A stretch of 64,000 nt of DNA from Roseateles oligotrophus (GCF_014204525.1 NZ_JACHLP010000010.1:1-64000), one strand, 5' to 3'. Shown: positions 17,634 to 26,560, counted from the first letter of the stretch. Numbers and translations: made by a program. The notes: generated by a model from the sequence alone, not told the origin.

Positions 17634-17870
17634 GTGGCCAAGGACAGTACTAAAACGACCATCGAAGCCGATGGTCTGCGCTACCGCTCTAAAGCACCGG
17701 GCTCGCCGTTTGCAGCGACCTCATCCTTTGGTGCAGCAACCATGTCGTGCTTTTTGTGCGGCAAACATCGTCCGCGTGCGATGCTCAAGTCCAAGAAGCT
17801 CTTGGGCAAGTCTCAACCCGTTTGCGCCCCTTCCTGCAAGGAACTGGACGAACAACTGGCCAAGCCTTGA
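17634..17870 (+). CDS. Zinc-ribbon-like miniprotein, copy 1
   Basis: 78 aa with a GTG start at 17634 (AGGA five bases upstream). The core SCFLCGKHRPR then QPVCAPSCKE gives C-x2-C and C-x3-C pairs about 25 residues apart, the layout of a small treble-clef or zinc ribbon. It is clearly paralogous to the 70-aa gene at 18802: both share DGLRY, GSPF, SCFxCGKHR, SK-x2-LG and VCxPxC. A basic patch between the cysteine pairs (LKSKKLLGK) suggests nucleic-acid or ribosome contact (inference). A good intrinsic terminator follows. The two copies flank tdk. Confidence 0.75.
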   Translation: MAKDSTKTTIEADGLRYRSKAPGSPFAATSSFGAATMSCFLCGKHRPRAMLKSKKLLGKSQPVCAPSCKELDEQLAKP

Positions 17871-17895
17871 TTCAGCCCTGAATTGAGCATTCCAG

Positions 17896-17935
17896 CAAAA
17901 CAGGCCAGCGCGTGAGCGATCTGGCCTGTTTTTTT
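17896..17935 (+). terminator. Intrinsic terminator between miniprotein 1 and tdk
   Basis: AAACAGGCCAG (17898-17908) pairs with CTGGCCTGTTT (17921-17931), 11 bp, with a 12-base loop and seven T at the 3' side. The A run on the other side could let it also end the convergent tdk transcript. Confidence 0.85.
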
Positions 17936-17949
17936 GCCGGCGCCGCTCG

Positions 17950-18510
17950 TCAGCTCTGCCTGAAGCAGCGGCCGCACACCGAGCGGTAGCGCGCATTGCC
18001 GCCGATCTCGACCTGCTGGCCTTCGGTCACTTTGCGGTTATTGGCATCCACTCGCATATTCATCGTCGCCTTGCGGCCGCAGTCGCAGATGGTTTTCATC
18101 TCGTCCATCTCGTCGGCCAAGGCCAGCAGGCTGGCCGAGCCGCTGAACAACTCGCCTTGGAAGTCGGTGCGCAAGCCGTAGCAAATGACCGGCACATTGT
18201 GCAGATGGGCCAACTCATGCAGGGCCCAGACCTGGTTTTTTTGCAGGAACTGCGCCTCATCGATCAGGATGCAGGCGACCTTGCCCCCGGTCTGGAACAG
18301 GGCCAGAAAATCGGTGTCGGGCTGAAACAATTCGGCCTCGCGCTGCGGCCCCAGGCGTGAGGTGATCTGGCCGCGGCCATAGCGGTCGTCCACCTGGGCG
18401 GTGAACAGGCGCACCCGGTGGCCACGCTCCTCGTAGTTGTAAGCGACCTGCAAGAGCGCGGTGGACTTGCCGGCATTCATCGCCGCATAACGGAAAAACA
18501 GTTTGGCCAT
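17950..18510 (-). CDS. tdk: Thymidine kinase (type II)
   Basis: 186 aa from the ATG at 18510. It phosphorylates thymidine in the pyrimidine salvage pathway. The P-loop AAMNAGKSTALLQ (about 8-20), the DEAQF Walker B-like motif (about 88-92) and the lasso domain with two cysteine pairs (ICDCGRK and VCGRCFRQ, structural zinc) are all present. Length is typical for bacterial type II enzymes (about 190 aa). A longer frame to 18585 runs into non-coding sequence. It is convergent with miniprotein 1; the divergent 291 bp upstream lead to miniprotein 2. Confidence 0.93.
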   Translation of the reverse strand: MAKLFFRYAAMNAGKSTALLQVAYNYEERGHRVRLFTAQVDDRYGRGQITSRLGPQREAELFQPDTDFLALFQTGGKVACILIDEAQFLQKNQVWALHELAHLHNVPVICYGLRTDFQGELFSGSASLLALADEMDEMKTICDCGRKATMNMRVDANNRKVTEGQQVEIGGNARYRSVCGRCFRQS

Positions 18511-18801
18511 GATCGATTGGCGTTGGGCTGGGTGTCTGGAAGCATGTGCCTTGCGGGTCGGGTTGCCTGCTGCAAAAAGAGGCAATTCCGGCCGCTTGAG
18601 CCGCTGGCCGGCGACGGGTCCGCCGAATCCCCCTGTTTAAGTGGCCGGCGGCCCGCGATTGTGACAAAACCTGGGACAAGCGAGCTAGTCAAAGATCGGA
18701 TCGCGAGCCTACTATTCGCGGGAGGGATGAATGTAGTCAAGGCAATCTGCGCCACTTGTGCCCCTCGCGCCGGTGGTCTGTTCCGCGAACCAGTGACATC
18801 A

Positions 18802-19014
18802 ATGACCAAAGACACCTACACCGCCGTGAGCGACAACGGCCTGCGTTATGAGTCCAAGCTCGGTGGCTCTCCCTTCCTCGGCAGCGGCCACACCCGATCC
18901 TGCTTCAAATGCGGCAAGCACCGCACGCCCAGCAATCTGCAATCCAAGCGTGTGCTTGGGCGTACCGAGGTGGTGTGCAAGCCCGCCTGCGCCAAGCCCA
19001 AAGACGCGGCCTGA
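18802..19014 (+). CDS. Zinc-ribbon-like miniprotein, copy 2
   Basis: 70 aa. Start 18802 is chosen because MTKDTYTAVSDNGLRYESK aligns end to end with copy 1 at 17634. An in-frame ATG at 18727 with an adjacent GGAGGG would add 25 residues including another C-x2-C (ICATC), but copy 1 has no counterpart. The cysteine pairs are SCFKCGKHR and VVCKPACAK. As in copy 1 the linker is basic (LQSKRVLGR). The function is unknown; presence twice around one gene suggests duplication and retention. A short intrinsic terminator follows. Confidence 0.75.
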   Translation: MTKDTYTAVSDNGLRYESKLGGSPFLGSGHTRSCFKCGKHRTPSNLQSKRVLGRTEVVCKPACAKPKDAA

Positions 19015-19093
19015 GGGCAGCGCTCCCGTCCGATTTCTCGCGCTCGGTGCGCTTGGCGCACGCGACTGAGATCTATTTCGCCAACGATGCCTT

Positions 19094-19117
19094 GGCCGCC
19101 CACTGCGCGGCCTTTTT
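19094..19117 (+). terminator. Intrinsic terminator after miniprotein 2
   Basis: GGCCGC (19094-19099) pairs with GCGGCC (19107-19112), followed by TTTTT. It lies 80 bp past the miniprotein stop and 30 bp before the next gene. Confidence 0.6.
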
Positions 19118-19146
19118 GCCGTGCCGCTTCACCTAGACTCGCGCGC

Positions 19147-20367
19147 ATGAAGCTTTTCCCCTTCCCTTATTTCGTCCGCTCCGCGCCGCCTTTCGCAAGT
19201 CTGTTACAGCCTTTGGCGCTGGCCCTGGCCGCTCTGCTGGGGGGGGCGGCAGCCCAGGCCCAGTCCTTTAGCATCGTCATCAACCCCGGTGATCAGGCCG
19301 AGCAGTCGCGCTACTCGGTGTTCAGCGACTGGAAGGCCGGCCTGGAGCAAGGCCTGCGCCGCGAGCGCGGCCTGGGCCTGCAGATCAGCCAGTCCGGCGA
19401 CGCCACGGCCGACCTCAGCGCCACCCGTGCGCGCCTGAACGATTTGGTGGTGGGCCCTGCCCATGTGGTGGGCAGCGCCATCCGCTATGGCTATCTGCCC
19501 CTGGCCACGGTGGAAAAGCCGGTGCAGGCGGTCTTGGTCGCGCCGCAGAGCAGCCCCATCCACAGCCTGGCCGATGCGGCCGGCAAACGCCTGGGCCTGC
19601 CCCAGCAGGACAGCGTCGTCACCTATCTGCTGCGCGGCGAACTCAATGCCGCCAACAGCACGCTCAAAAAGCATTTCAGTGCCGTGGTGGAAAGCCGTTA
19701 CCAGGATGCTTTGCTGGTCTGCCTGCAGATTCGCCGCTGCGATGTGGTGGCGGTGGAGCGCAGCGTGTTCGAGCGCTGGCAGGCCGGCGGCGAGCCGCTC
19801 AAGGCCGTCATGCAGAGCAAGGCCGTGCCCGGCCTCAGCGCGGCGATCAAGCCGGGCGTCCTGTCCTCGGTGGAGGGCTTGCGCAGCACGCTTAACGCGG
19901 CCACGGGCAACTCGCCCCTGGCCCATCTGAAGCTGCAACCGGTGGCGGCCGAGGCCTTCGAGTATGTGTCCACCCTGGGCTATTTCACGCCGCGCGCCCT
20001 GCCCGGCGCGACGGTGGTGGACGCCGCCGCCGTGGCCAAGTTGCTGCAAGGCGGCGCCCAGTTGTTCGACACCCGGCCCGAGAGCGAATACAAGGTCGGC
20101 CATATGGCCGGCGCCAAGCTGCTGCCCTATGGCGAGAAGAGCGCCAAGGAGGCGGACTTCAAGGCCGAGGACGACAAGTTCGAGCTGGCCAAGCTGCCGG
20201 CCGACAAGAGCCAGCCACTCGTGTTCGCCTGCAATGGGGCGGAATGCTGGAAGAGCTTCAAGGCCAGCCATGCTGCCCTGAAGGCCGGCCATAGCAAGGT
20301 GTTCTGGTTCCGTGGCGGCTTCCCCGAATGGCGGGCGGCGGGCTACAAGATCGAAACCACGCCCTGA
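19147..20367 (+). CDS. Periplasmic PhnD-like binding domain fused to a rhodanese domain
   Basis: 406 aa. A signal peptide (about 1-38, ending AAAQAQS) leads to a PhnD/phosphonate-binding-like domain (about 40-285): INPGDQAEQSRYSVF, LVVGPAHVVGSAIRYGYLPLA and DSVVTYLLRGEL are typical of that fold. Residues about 300-405 form a rhodanese domain with FDTRPESEYKVGHMAGA and the active loop FACNGAECWKSFKAS (C362, second cysteine C367), then FWFRGGFPEWRAAGY. Fusion of a solute-binding module with a sulfur-transfer or redox module is uncommon. The CWKS loop recalls periplasmic rhodaneses of PQQ-linked oxidation. No transporter genes adjoin it, so its role is unclear. Confidence 0.8.
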   Translation: MKLFPFPYFVRSAPPFASLLQPLALALAALLGGAAAQAQSFSIVINPGDQAEQSRYSVFSDWKAGLEQGLRRERGLGLQISQSGDATADLSATRARLNDLVVGPAHVVGSAIRYGYLPLATVEKPVQAVLVAPQSSPIHSLADAAGKRLGLPQQDSVVTYLLRGELNAANSTLKKHFSAVVESRYQDALLVCLQIRRCDVVAVERSVFERWQAGGEPLKAVMQSKAVPGLSAAIKPGVLSSVEGLRSTLNAATGNSPLAHLKLQPVAAEAFEYVSTLGYFTPRALPGATVVDAAAVAKLLQGGAQLFDTRPESEYKVGHMAGAKLLPYGEKSAKEADFKAEDDKFELAKLPADKSQPLVFACNGAECWKSFKASHAALKAGHSKVFWFRGGFPEWRAAGYKIETTP

Positions 20368-20379
20368 TCCGCGCTCGGC

Positions 20380-21192
20380 TCAGGCGAGCCCGGCCCTGAC
20401 GATGCGTTTGACGCCGGCCTGGCCCAGCCTGTCCAGCAGGGCCTGATCGGCGCGGGCATCGGTCACCAGGCAGTCGATGTGCTGGCTGCTGCAGACCTGC
20501 ACCCGGCTGCTGCCGCCCAGCTTGTTGGCATCGGCCAGCAGCAGCGTGCGGCCGGCTTGGGCAATCATGGCGCGGGCCACGGCGGCCTCCTGCCAGTCAT
20601 AGTCCATCGCGCCTTGCTCGGGATGCAGGGCGGTGGGCGAGGCGATGGCCCAGTCCAGACGGTAGCGGGCAATCTCGGCCAGCGTGGCTTCACCGCAGGT
20701 GGCGGGCACATCGCGGGCCATGCTGCCGCCCAGCAGATGGACTTGCAGACCGGCGTGGCCTCGCAGGCTGCTGGCCACGGCTATGGAGTTGGTGACGATG
20801 AGCAAATCGCGCGCGTTTTGCAAGGCCTGGGCCAGGGCATGGGTGGTGGAGCCGGCGTCGATGAAGCAGGACTGGCCGGGGGCGATCAAGCCGGCCGCGG
20901 CGGCGGCAATGGCGCGCTTCTCGGGCAGGAACAAGGCCGTGCGCTCGGCATAACTGGCTTCCGGGGCGGCGCTGCAGGGCACGGCGCCGCCATGCACCCG
21001 GCTGAGCTTGCCGCTGTGCTCCAGCTCGATCAGGTCGCGGCGTATGGTTTCTTTGGAAACCCCCAGTTCGGCCGCGAAAGCGTCGGTGGTCAGGCGCTGG
21101 CGCTGGTGCAGCAGGGCGATGATTCTTTCGTGCCTTTCGGGCGTCCACATGGGGGCTTTGTGCATGGCGGGCGGGCTGACTCGGGTGTCCAT
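20380..21192 (-). CDS. DeoR-family transcriptional regulator (GlpR-like)
   Basis: 270 aa. DeoR-type winged HTH near 15-70: RHERIIALLHQRQRLTTDAF, LGVSKETIRRDLIELEHSGK and LSRVHGGAV are diagnostic. The C-terminal sugar-phosphate isomerase-like sensor has SCFIDAGSTTHALAQAL, IVTNSIAVASSL and LLADANKLG. Alternative ATGs at 21165 and 21150 would remove 9 or 14 residues. It lies 74 bp downstream of the hydroxyproline operon on the same strand. DeoR proteins sense phosphorylated sugars, so a link to that operon is doubtful; it may simply lie at its end. Confidence 0.88.
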   Translation of the reverse strand: MDTRVSPPAMHKAPMWTPERHERIIALLHQRQRLTTDAFAAELGVSKETIRRDLIELEHSGKLSRVHGGAVPCSAAPEASYAERTALFLPEKRAIAAAAAGLIAPGQSCFIDAGSTTHALAQALQNARDLLIVTNSIAVASSLRGHAGLQVHLLGGSMARDVPATCGEATLAEIARYRLDWAIASPTALHPEQGAMDYDWQEAAVARAMIAQAGRTLLLADANKLGGSSRVQVCSSQHIDCLVTDARADQALLDRLGQAGVKRIVRAGLA

Positions 21193-21266
21193 CGTCCGGA
21201 TTAGAAGGGCGGCTCGATGACAAGGCCGTGACGGTCTGTGGTTTTCTGTGTGCGTGTGTGGACGCC

Positions 21267-22550
21267 TCAGGCTGGATCGTCGCCCAGCAAGCAGGCGATG
21301 CTCGTCGGCTGCAAAGGCGTGCGCATGCCGCGCTCGGCCGTCTGCGCCGGCCAGCCCAGCACATCCTGGGCGATGGGCCCGCAGATGCGGCCCTGGCAGG
21401 CTCCCATGCCGCAGCGGGTCTGCAGCTTGGCGCTGCGCCAGTCGGCAAAGGGCTTGAGCTCGCCCAGGCTGACATCTTCGCAGCGGCAGATCAGGGTGCG
21501 GGCCTCGGCCAGCTTGAAGAGCTCGGGCCGCAGATCGAACTGTTCGGCCACGAGACGCGCGTGCCGCCGCGCCAGGCGCAGGGCGCGTGTGCTTGTACGG
21601 CCGTCCTGACCCAGCATCTGCCGCGCCGCCAACTGGCCCTCCAGCAAGGCCTTGCCCACCCCGCCCACGCCGGTGCATTCACCCGCTGCGTAAATGCCGG
21701 CCCGGCTGCTTTGCTGGCGGGCGTCCACCTTGATCGCGCCGTCTTCGATGGTGCAAGCCAGCAGCGCGGCTAACTCGGTATTCGGTTGGAGCCCAAAGCC
21801 CAGGCCCAGGGCCTCGCAGTCCAGGGTCCAGCTGGCCTGGCCATCGCTGATCTGCACGGCTTCCAGCTTGTGCTCGCCCAGGGCCTGGCTCACCCAGCAG
21901 CCGGTCTTGTAGGGCGTGCCGCGCAGACGCCAGGCCAGGCCGGCGGCCTGAGCCCAGTGCTGCGAACCCAGGCGCAAGCCAAAGCCCAGCAGGGCGCTGC
22001 GCGGCGCCTGTTCGATGATTTGCAAAACCTGGGCGCCGGCGGCCCGGGCGGTGTCGGCCGCCGCCAGCAGCAAGGGGCCGCTGCCGGCCAGCAGCAGGCG
22101 CCGGCCACGGATGGGCCAGCCGTTCTTGATCAAGGCCTGCAGGCCGCCGGCGCCGTGCACGCCGGGCAAGGTCCAGCCCGGCAGGGGCAGCAAGCGCTCG
22201 CGGGCGCCCAGGGCCAGCAGCAGCTGCGGCGCGGCGACCTGCCGGCCTGGGGCCAGCGGCTCTTGCAGACTGCTCAGCAGAAGACGCTGCTCCTGGGCCG
22301 AGCTGGCCTCGACGGCGATGACCGCGTGGCCGGGCAGAAAGCGCAGCAAGGGGCTGGCCAGGGCTTGTTCCAGGCGCTGGCGCCAGGGGGCGGCGATCTG
22401 CGCGCGCCAGATCTGGCCGCCGGCGCGCAGGCCCTGGTCCAGCCAGATGACGGAGCGGCCGGCTTTGACGAACTCGCAGACCGCGGCAATGCCGGCCGGG
22501 CCCGCGCCCACCACCAGCAGATCGGCTTTCAGAACCTGCGCCGTGCTCAT
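21267..22550 (-). CDS. FAD/NAD(P)-dependent oxidoreductase, probable D-hydroxyproline dehydrogenase subunit
   Basis: 427 aa. An N-terminal FAD-binding motif DLLVVGAGPAGIAAV (about 10-24), a second dinucleotide motif RRLLLAGSGPLLLAAADTAR (about 150) and a C-terminal cysteine cluster CRCEDVSLGELKP ... RCGMGACQGRIC (about 360-400), which can bind a [2Fe-2S] cluster. This matches the large subunit of heteromeric amine dehydrogenases such as HcnB, octopine oxidase and the D-hydroxyproline dehydrogenase of Pseudomonas (LhpBEF). It overlaps the small ferredoxin-like gene by 4 bp, so the three subunits are translationally coupled. Confidence 0.82.
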   Translation of the reverse strand: MSTAQVLKADLLVVGAGPAGIAAVCEFVKAGRSVIWLDQGLRAGGQIWRAQIAAPWRQRLEQALASPLLRFLPGHAVIAVEASSAQEQRLLLSSLQEPLAPGRQVAAPQLLLALGARERLLPLPGWTLPGVHGAGGLQALIKNGWPIRGRRLLLAGSGPLLLAAADTARAAGAQVLQIIEQAPRSALLGFGLRLGSQHWAQAAGLAWRLRGTPYKTGCWVSQALGEHKLEAVQISDGQASWTLDCEALGLGFGLQPNTELAALLACTIEDGAIKVDARQQSSRAGIYAAGECTGVGGVGKALLEGQLAARQMLGQDGRTSTRALRLARRHARLVAEQFDLRPELFKLAEARTLICRCEDVSLGELKPFADWRSAKLQTRCGMGACQGRICGPIAQDVLGWPAQTAERGMRTPLQPTSIACLLGDDPA

Positions 22551-22792
22551 GCCGCGCTGACGATCTGCATGCCCTCGGCCACCGCCGTCAGGCAGGCCAG
22601 GCGATGCTTGATGCCGTCGATCTGCACGCGGCATTCCTGGCAGACGCCCATGCCGCAGAAGGCGGCGCGGGGCTGGCCGCTTTCGGAGCGGCGGGTGGCG
22701 CCGAGGCCGGCCTGGGCCAGCGCGGCGGCCACCGTGATATCGGCCGCCACCTGCAAGGCCAGGCCGTTGATGTGCAGGGTGATGGGATTCAT
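22547..22792 (-). CDS. (2Fe-2S)-binding small subunit of the D-hydroxyproline dehydrogenase
   Basis: 81 aa. HcnA/SoxA-type ferredoxin-like domain: the segment AAFCGMGVCQECRVQIDG (about 44-61) followed by LACLTAV provides four cysteines for a plant-type [2Fe-2S] centre. Its ATG at 22792 lies inside the end of the preceding oxidase gene and its stop overlaps the next start (4 bp each), a coupled trio. It passes electrons between the flavin subunits and probably on to the respiratory chain (known for the family). Confidence 0.85.
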   Translation of the reverse strand: MNPITLHINGLALQVAADITVAAALAQAGLGATRRSESGQPRAAFCGMGVCQECRVQIDGIKHRLACLTAVAEGMQIVSAA

Positions 22793-23943
22793 GTTTTGAT
22801 CGAGAGGGACAAACGCCGTGGCGACCAGGCCTCGGGCGCCAAGGTACAAGGCTGTTGCAGGCTCAGCTGCACCAGCAGCTCGGCCGTGGCCAGGGCGGTG
22901 CTGATGCCCAGGCCCTCATGCCCCGTGGCCAGCCAGACGCGCGGCAGGCTGGGGTGGGCGCCGATCAGGGGCAGGCCATCGCGGCTGGCGGGGCGCAGGC
23001 CGGTCCAGCTGCGCAGCAAACTCATCTGCGCCAGTTGGGGCAGATAGCCGCAGGCATGGGCCAGCATCTGGCGCAGCAGGGGCAGATCAATCGCGGCATC
23101 GGTCTGGCCGATCTGGCGCGAGGAGCCGATCAAGAGCTGTCCCCCGGGCCGCGGCTGCACATTGAAGGACACCGTGTCCCGGTCCAGCAGATGCGCTTTT
23201 TTGATATAGCCCAGCTCCACCAGCTGGTGCTGGATCAGGCCGGGGTAGCGCTGGGTGATGGCCAGCTGCCCCTTCTTGGCGATCAAGGTGCCGGGCGGCA
23301 GCCAGGCCTGGCTGGCCAGGCCGGCGCCGAGCACGGTCAGCGCGCCCCAGAGCCGGCGGCCGTCTTGCAAAATCACTTCGCCGGCGCGGCCAAAGCCCTG
23401 CACCTGGCTCTGGATGATCTCGGCCCCTGCCTCCTGCAGCCAGGCGGCCACCACCTTGGGCGGGTAAAGCCGGGCGTCATCGGGCACGCGCAGGGCGCCG
23501 GCCAGGCCGGGGCGCAGCAGGGGCTCGGCGCGGGCCAGGGCTTGCGGGTCCAGCAGCTCGGCGCGCAAGCCGCGGGCTTGCAGCCATTGCTGCTTGCGCT
23601 GGGCCAGGGCCAGTTCCTCGGCATCGGCGGCAATCCACAGCGTGCCGCAGCGCTCGTGTTCGGCCAGGCGCGGGTGGGCCTCGGCGGCGGCCAGCCATTC
23701 GCGCCAGAGTTCGCTGCCGCGCCGTGTCAGTGCGAATTCGGCGTTTGCCCCGGCGTCGCCGTCCTGCCCCTCGGCGTCGACCACCAGCAGATGGCCCATG
23801 GAGGCGCCGGTTGCGCCGCCGCCCAGTGGGCCGGGCTCGATGACGGCCACGCTGAGGCCTTGGCGGGCGAACTCGCGCGCGCAGGCCGCACCCACGATGC
23901 CGCCGCCAACGATGAGCACATCGGCCCTGCGCTGAGCTCTCAA
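22789..23943 (-). CDS. FAD-dependent D-amino-acid-type oxidoreductase, probable D-hydroxyproline dehydrogenase catalytic subunit
   Basis: 384 aa in the DAO fold. FAD-binding [22 protein letters not shown] (about 8-28) and the C-terminal [19 protein letters not shown] ... [12 protein letters not shown] motif are typical of glycine/D-amino-acid oxidases and HcnC. The apparent start is TTG at 23943 in a TTGA overlap with the epimerase stop; a GTG eight codons in (within GATGTG) is an alternative, and neither has a clear ribosome-binding site. In the pathway it oxidises cis-4-hydroxy-D-proline to pyrroline-4-hydroxy-2-carboxylate; assignment rests on the gene neighbourhood. Confidence 0.82.
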   Translation of the reverse strand: MRAQRRADVLIVGGGIVGAACAREFARQGLSVAVIEPGPLGGGATGASMGHLLVVDAEGQDGDAGANAEFALTRRGSELWREWLAAAEAHPRLAEHERCGTLWIAADAEELALAQRKQQWLQARGLRAELLDPQALARAEPLLRPGLAGALRVPDDARLYPPKVVAAWLQEAGAEIIQSQVQGFGRAGEVILQDGRRLWGALTVLGAGLASQAWLPPGTLIAKKGQLAITQRYPGLIQHQLVELGYIKKAHLLDRDTVSFNVQPRPGGQLLIGSSRQIGQTDAAIDLPLLRQMLAHACGYLPQLAQMSLLRSWTGLRPASRDGLPLIGAHPSLPRVWLATGHEGLGISTALATAELLVQLSLQQPCTLAPEAWSPRRLSLSIKT

Positions 23944-24899
23944 GCGGGAAGGCCCCAGGCAAAGGGATCGTCCGGCTGCAGCAGCAGCTGGGCGTCCAGA
24001 TTGACGAAGGCGCGGCCGCTGATCTGAGGCAAGACCTGACCCTGCTCACCCCACTGGTAGCTGGCGCCGAAGCAGCTGCCGATGACGCTTTCCTGCTGCC
24101 AGAGCTCGCCTGGCGCCAGCTTGCCATCGGCCGCCAGGCAGGCGATCTTGGCGCTGGTGCCGGTGCCGCAGGGCGAGCGGTCATAGGCCTTGCCGGGGCA
24201 GAGCACGAAGTTGCGGGCGCTCTTTGTCGGGTCGTGAGCGGGGTTGCGCGAGGGCGCGATCAGTTCGATGTGGTCGATCTCGGCGCCGCCATCGCCGCGC
24301 ACGCCGGCCGCGCTCAAGGCCAGGCGCAGGCGCCAGGCCAGCTCGGTGAGGGCCTCGGCATTGCTGACCTCCAGGCTTTGGCCATGGTCCTCGCAGAGGA
24401 AGAACCAGTTGCCGCCCCAGGCCACATCGCCATGCAGCCGGCCGTGGCCGGGCACATCGACGGCGACGTTTTTTGCCGCACGCCAGCTGGGCACATTGGC
24501 CAGCGTCACCTGGCCGTCGGCGGCCAGCGTCGCGCTGATGGGGCCGACCGGGGTTTCGATCTTGTGCCTGCCGGGGCCGATGCGGCCCAGATGGGCGAGG
24601 GTGGCGATCAAGCCTATGCTGCCGTGGCCACACATGCCCAGATAGCCGACGTTGTTGAAGAAGATCACGCCGCAGGCGCTGTCGGCCTGCTGGGGCTCGC
24701 AGAGCAGGGCGCCGACCAGCACCTCCGAGCCGCGCGGCTCATTGACCAGGGCGCGGCGCCAGTGGTCGTGCTGGCTTTGCATGTGCTGCAGGCGCTCCTG
24801 CATGCTGCCGTGGCCCAGCTCGGGGCCGCCGGAGACCAGCACGCGGGTGGGTTCGCCGCCGGTGTGGGAGTCGATGATGCGGATCGGGGTTGTGTTCAT
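23940..24899 (-). CDS. 4-hydroxyproline 2-epimerase (proline racemase family)
   Basis: 319 aa from the ATG at 24899. Both catalytic cysteines are present: [11 protein letters not shown] (general base, about residue 90) and [14 protein letters not shown] (about 240), with [12 protein letters not shown] at the start. Cys/Cys (not Cys/Thr) in this family means a racemase or epimerase. HGSI after the first cysteine fits 4-hydroxyproline epimerases. It converts trans-4-hydroxy-L-proline to cis-4-hydroxy-D-proline, the first step; LhpA/HypRE are names used elsewhere. It lies 4 bp after the GntR gene and overlaps the next gene by 4 bp. Confidence 0.87.
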   Translation of the reverse strand: MNTTPIRIIDSHTGGEPTRVLVSGGPELGHGSMQERLQHMQSQHDHWRRALVNEPRGSEVLVGALLCEPQQADSACGVIFFNNVGYLGMCGHGSIGLIATLAHLGRIGPGRHKIETPVGPISATLAADGQVTLANVPSWRAAKNVAVDVPGHGRLHGDVAWGGNWFFLCEDHGQSLEVSNAEALTELAWRLRLALSAAGVRGDGGAEIDHIELIAPSRNPAHDPTKSARNFVLCPGKAYDRSPCGTGTSAKIACLAADGKLAPGELWQQESVIGSCFGASYQWGEQGQVLPQISGRAFVNLDAQLLLQPDDPFAWGLPA

Positions 24900-24903
24900 G
24901 TTT

Positions 24904-25596
24904 TCAAGCGATGACGGCCTGGGCAAAGCCGCGCAGATAATCCATCAGCGCCTCGGAGGCCAGCGCGGCCGCGTCCGGCTCGCCCTGGGCAATCGCCTGG
25001 GCCAGCGCCAGATGCAGTTGGGCGCCTAAGGCCAGATCGCCCTGGTGCTGGTAGGCATACCAGAAGCGGCGGCATTGGATGGCCATGGGGATGACGGCGG
25101 CGACCGCCGCGGGGTTGCGGCAGGCGGCGTGGATGACACGGTCCAGGGCCTGGTCGGCCGCCATATAGCCGTGCAGCTCGCCGCTCGCGGCGGCGGCCGC
25201 CATGGCCTCGGCGCAGGCCAGCAGCTCCTCGCGCTGATGCGGGGCGGCGCGGCGGGCGGCGGTGGCGGCGATCAGGCGCTCCAGTGCGCGGCGGGCCTCG
25301 ATCAGGTCCAGATGCTCGGCCAGGCGGATCTCGCTGACTTGCAGGCCGCGGCGCGGCTGCTGGGTGATCAGGCCGCAGCTCACCAGGCGCATCAAGGCCT
25401 CGCGGGTGGGCGTGCGGCCCAGGCCGGTCAGGGCTATCAGCTGGGCTTCCACGATCGGCGCGCCGGGCTTGAGCCGCAGGGTGGCGATCATGGACTCCAG
25501 CGCGTCATAGGCCTGGTCGGCGTAGCGGCGCCGGCCGGCGTCCGCCGCCTCGCCGCTCTCATCCTCGCGGACCTGGGTCAAAGACTTCTTGCTCAT
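24904..25596 (-). CDS. GntR-family regulator (FadR subgroup) of the hydroxyproline operon
   Basis: 230 aa. The N-terminal winged HTH around 25-95 contains [20 protein letters not shown] and [19 protein letters not shown]. The C-terminal all-helical FCD domain has metal-ligand histidines and aspartates ([40 protein letters not shown]). It is the second gene of the operon (33 bp after the deaminase), so it is probably autoregulated through the palindrome CTGTATACAG at 26563-26572. Likely effector: a pathway intermediate (inference). Confidence 0.87.
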   Translation of the reverse strand: MSKKSLTQVREDESGEAADAGRRRYADQAYDALESMIATLRLKPGAPIVEAQLIALTGLGRTPTREALMRLVSCGLITQQPRRGLQVSEIRLAEHLDLIEARRALERLIAATAARRAAPHQREELLACAEAMAAAAASGELHGYMAADQALDRVIHAACRNPAAVAAVIPMAIQCRRFWYAYQHQGDLALGAQLHLALAQAIAQGEPDAAALASEALMDYLRGFAQAVIA

Positions 25597-25629
25597 GGCC
25601 GCATCATCGCAGGCGCCGGGCGCGCCAAA

Positions 25630-26553
25630 TCAAAACAGGCCGCTCAGATCGGGCCGGGTCTCGATGCCGTGTTGAATGATGGCGGCCACCTGTTCGCGTT
25701 CCGCACCGGCCAGGGGCAGGCGCGGGCGCCGCACAAACTCATTGCCCACACCGACCATGGCCTCGGCCAGCTTGATGTTCTGCACCAGCTTGGCGTGCAC
25801 ATCCAGATGCAGCAGGGGCGTGAACCATTGGTAGATCTTCAGCGCTTCGTCGTAACGCTTTGCCTGCATCAGTCGGTAGATGGCCACGGTCTCGGCCGGG
25901 AAGGCATCACACAAGCCGGCCAGCAGGCCGTCGCAGCCAATCGCCAGGCCTTCAAAGCTGAGGTCGTCCACGCCGATGAAGAGCTGGTAGCGCGTGCCCA
26001 GGGTGTTGCGCAGATCGGTGATGCGGCGGATGTTGTCGGTCGATTCTTTGATGGCGACCAGCCAGGGGCAGTCGGCCAGCTCGGCGAAATGTTCGGGCCG
26101 TAGATCGACGCGGTAGGACACCGGGTTGTTGTAAACCATGGTGGGCAGGGCGGCGGCGTTGGCGATGGTGCGCACATTGGCCATCGCCTCGCGGGCATCG
26201 GCACCGTAGAGCAGGGCCGGCATCAGCATCAGGCCTTGCACGCCCAGCTTGGCCGCGCCCTCGACATAGCGCAGGGCGGCGCGGGTGCTGGACTCCGACA
26301 CATTGGCCAGCACCGGCACCCGACCCTTGGCGACGCGCAGGGCGATGGCGGCGACCTCCAGTTTTTCCTCCAGCGTCAGCGTGCTGGCCTCGCCCAGCGA
26401 GCCGCAGGTGACCAGACCGTCCACGCCGCTCTCGATCTGGAACTCGAAATGCCGCTCCATCGCGGCCACATCCAGATCTTCATTGGCATGGAATTTGGTG
26501 GTGACGGCGGGGAAGACGCCCGTCCAGCGGGGCAGGGTGGAAGTCGCGGACAT
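25630..26553 (-). CDS. DapA-family lyase, probable 1-pyrroline-4-hydroxy-2-carboxylate deaminase
   Basis: 307 aa TIM barrel of the dihydrodipicolinate synthase/N-acetylneuraminate lyase superfamily. Schiff-base lysine in WLVAIKESTDN (about 170), catalytic tyrosine in TMVYNNPVSYR (about 140) and the carboxylate-binding loop VTCGSLGEASTL (about 48-59) are present. In hydroxyproline operons this family member deaminates and dehydrates pyrroline-4-hydroxy-2-carboxylate to 2-ketoglutarate semialdehyde (established for Pseudomonas LhpC). It is the first gene of the operon and has AGGAAA seven bases before the ATG. The final semialdehyde dehydrogenase is not here. Confidence 0.82.
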   Translation of the reverse strand: MSATSTLPRWTGVFPAVTTKFHANEDLDVAAMERHFEFQIESGVDGLVTCGSLGEASTLTLEEKLEVAAIALRVAKGRVPVLANVSESSTRAALRYVEGAAKLGVQGLMLMPALLYGADAREAMANVRTIANAAALPTMVYNNPVSYRVDLRPEHFAELADCPWLVAIKESTDNIRRITDLRNTLGTRYQLFIGVDDLSFEGLAIGCDGLLAGLCDAFPAETVAIYRLMQAKRYDEALKIYQWFTPLLHLDVHAKLVQNIKLAEAMVGVGNEFVRRPRLPLAGAEREQVAAIIQHGIETRPDLSGLF

Positions 26554-26560
26554 CGGAATT

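Noticed and set aside
18727-18801. N-terminal extension of miniprotein 2 with another C-x2-C
   Set aside because: The paralogue aligns from 18802; the GGAGGG lies directly against the ATG, too close for normal initiation. It is mentioned as an alternative only.
20380-21192. DeoR regulator as the controller of the hydroxyproline operon
   Set aside because: The operon already contains a GntR/FCD regulator and a matching palindrome; DeoR proteins sense sugar phosphates.
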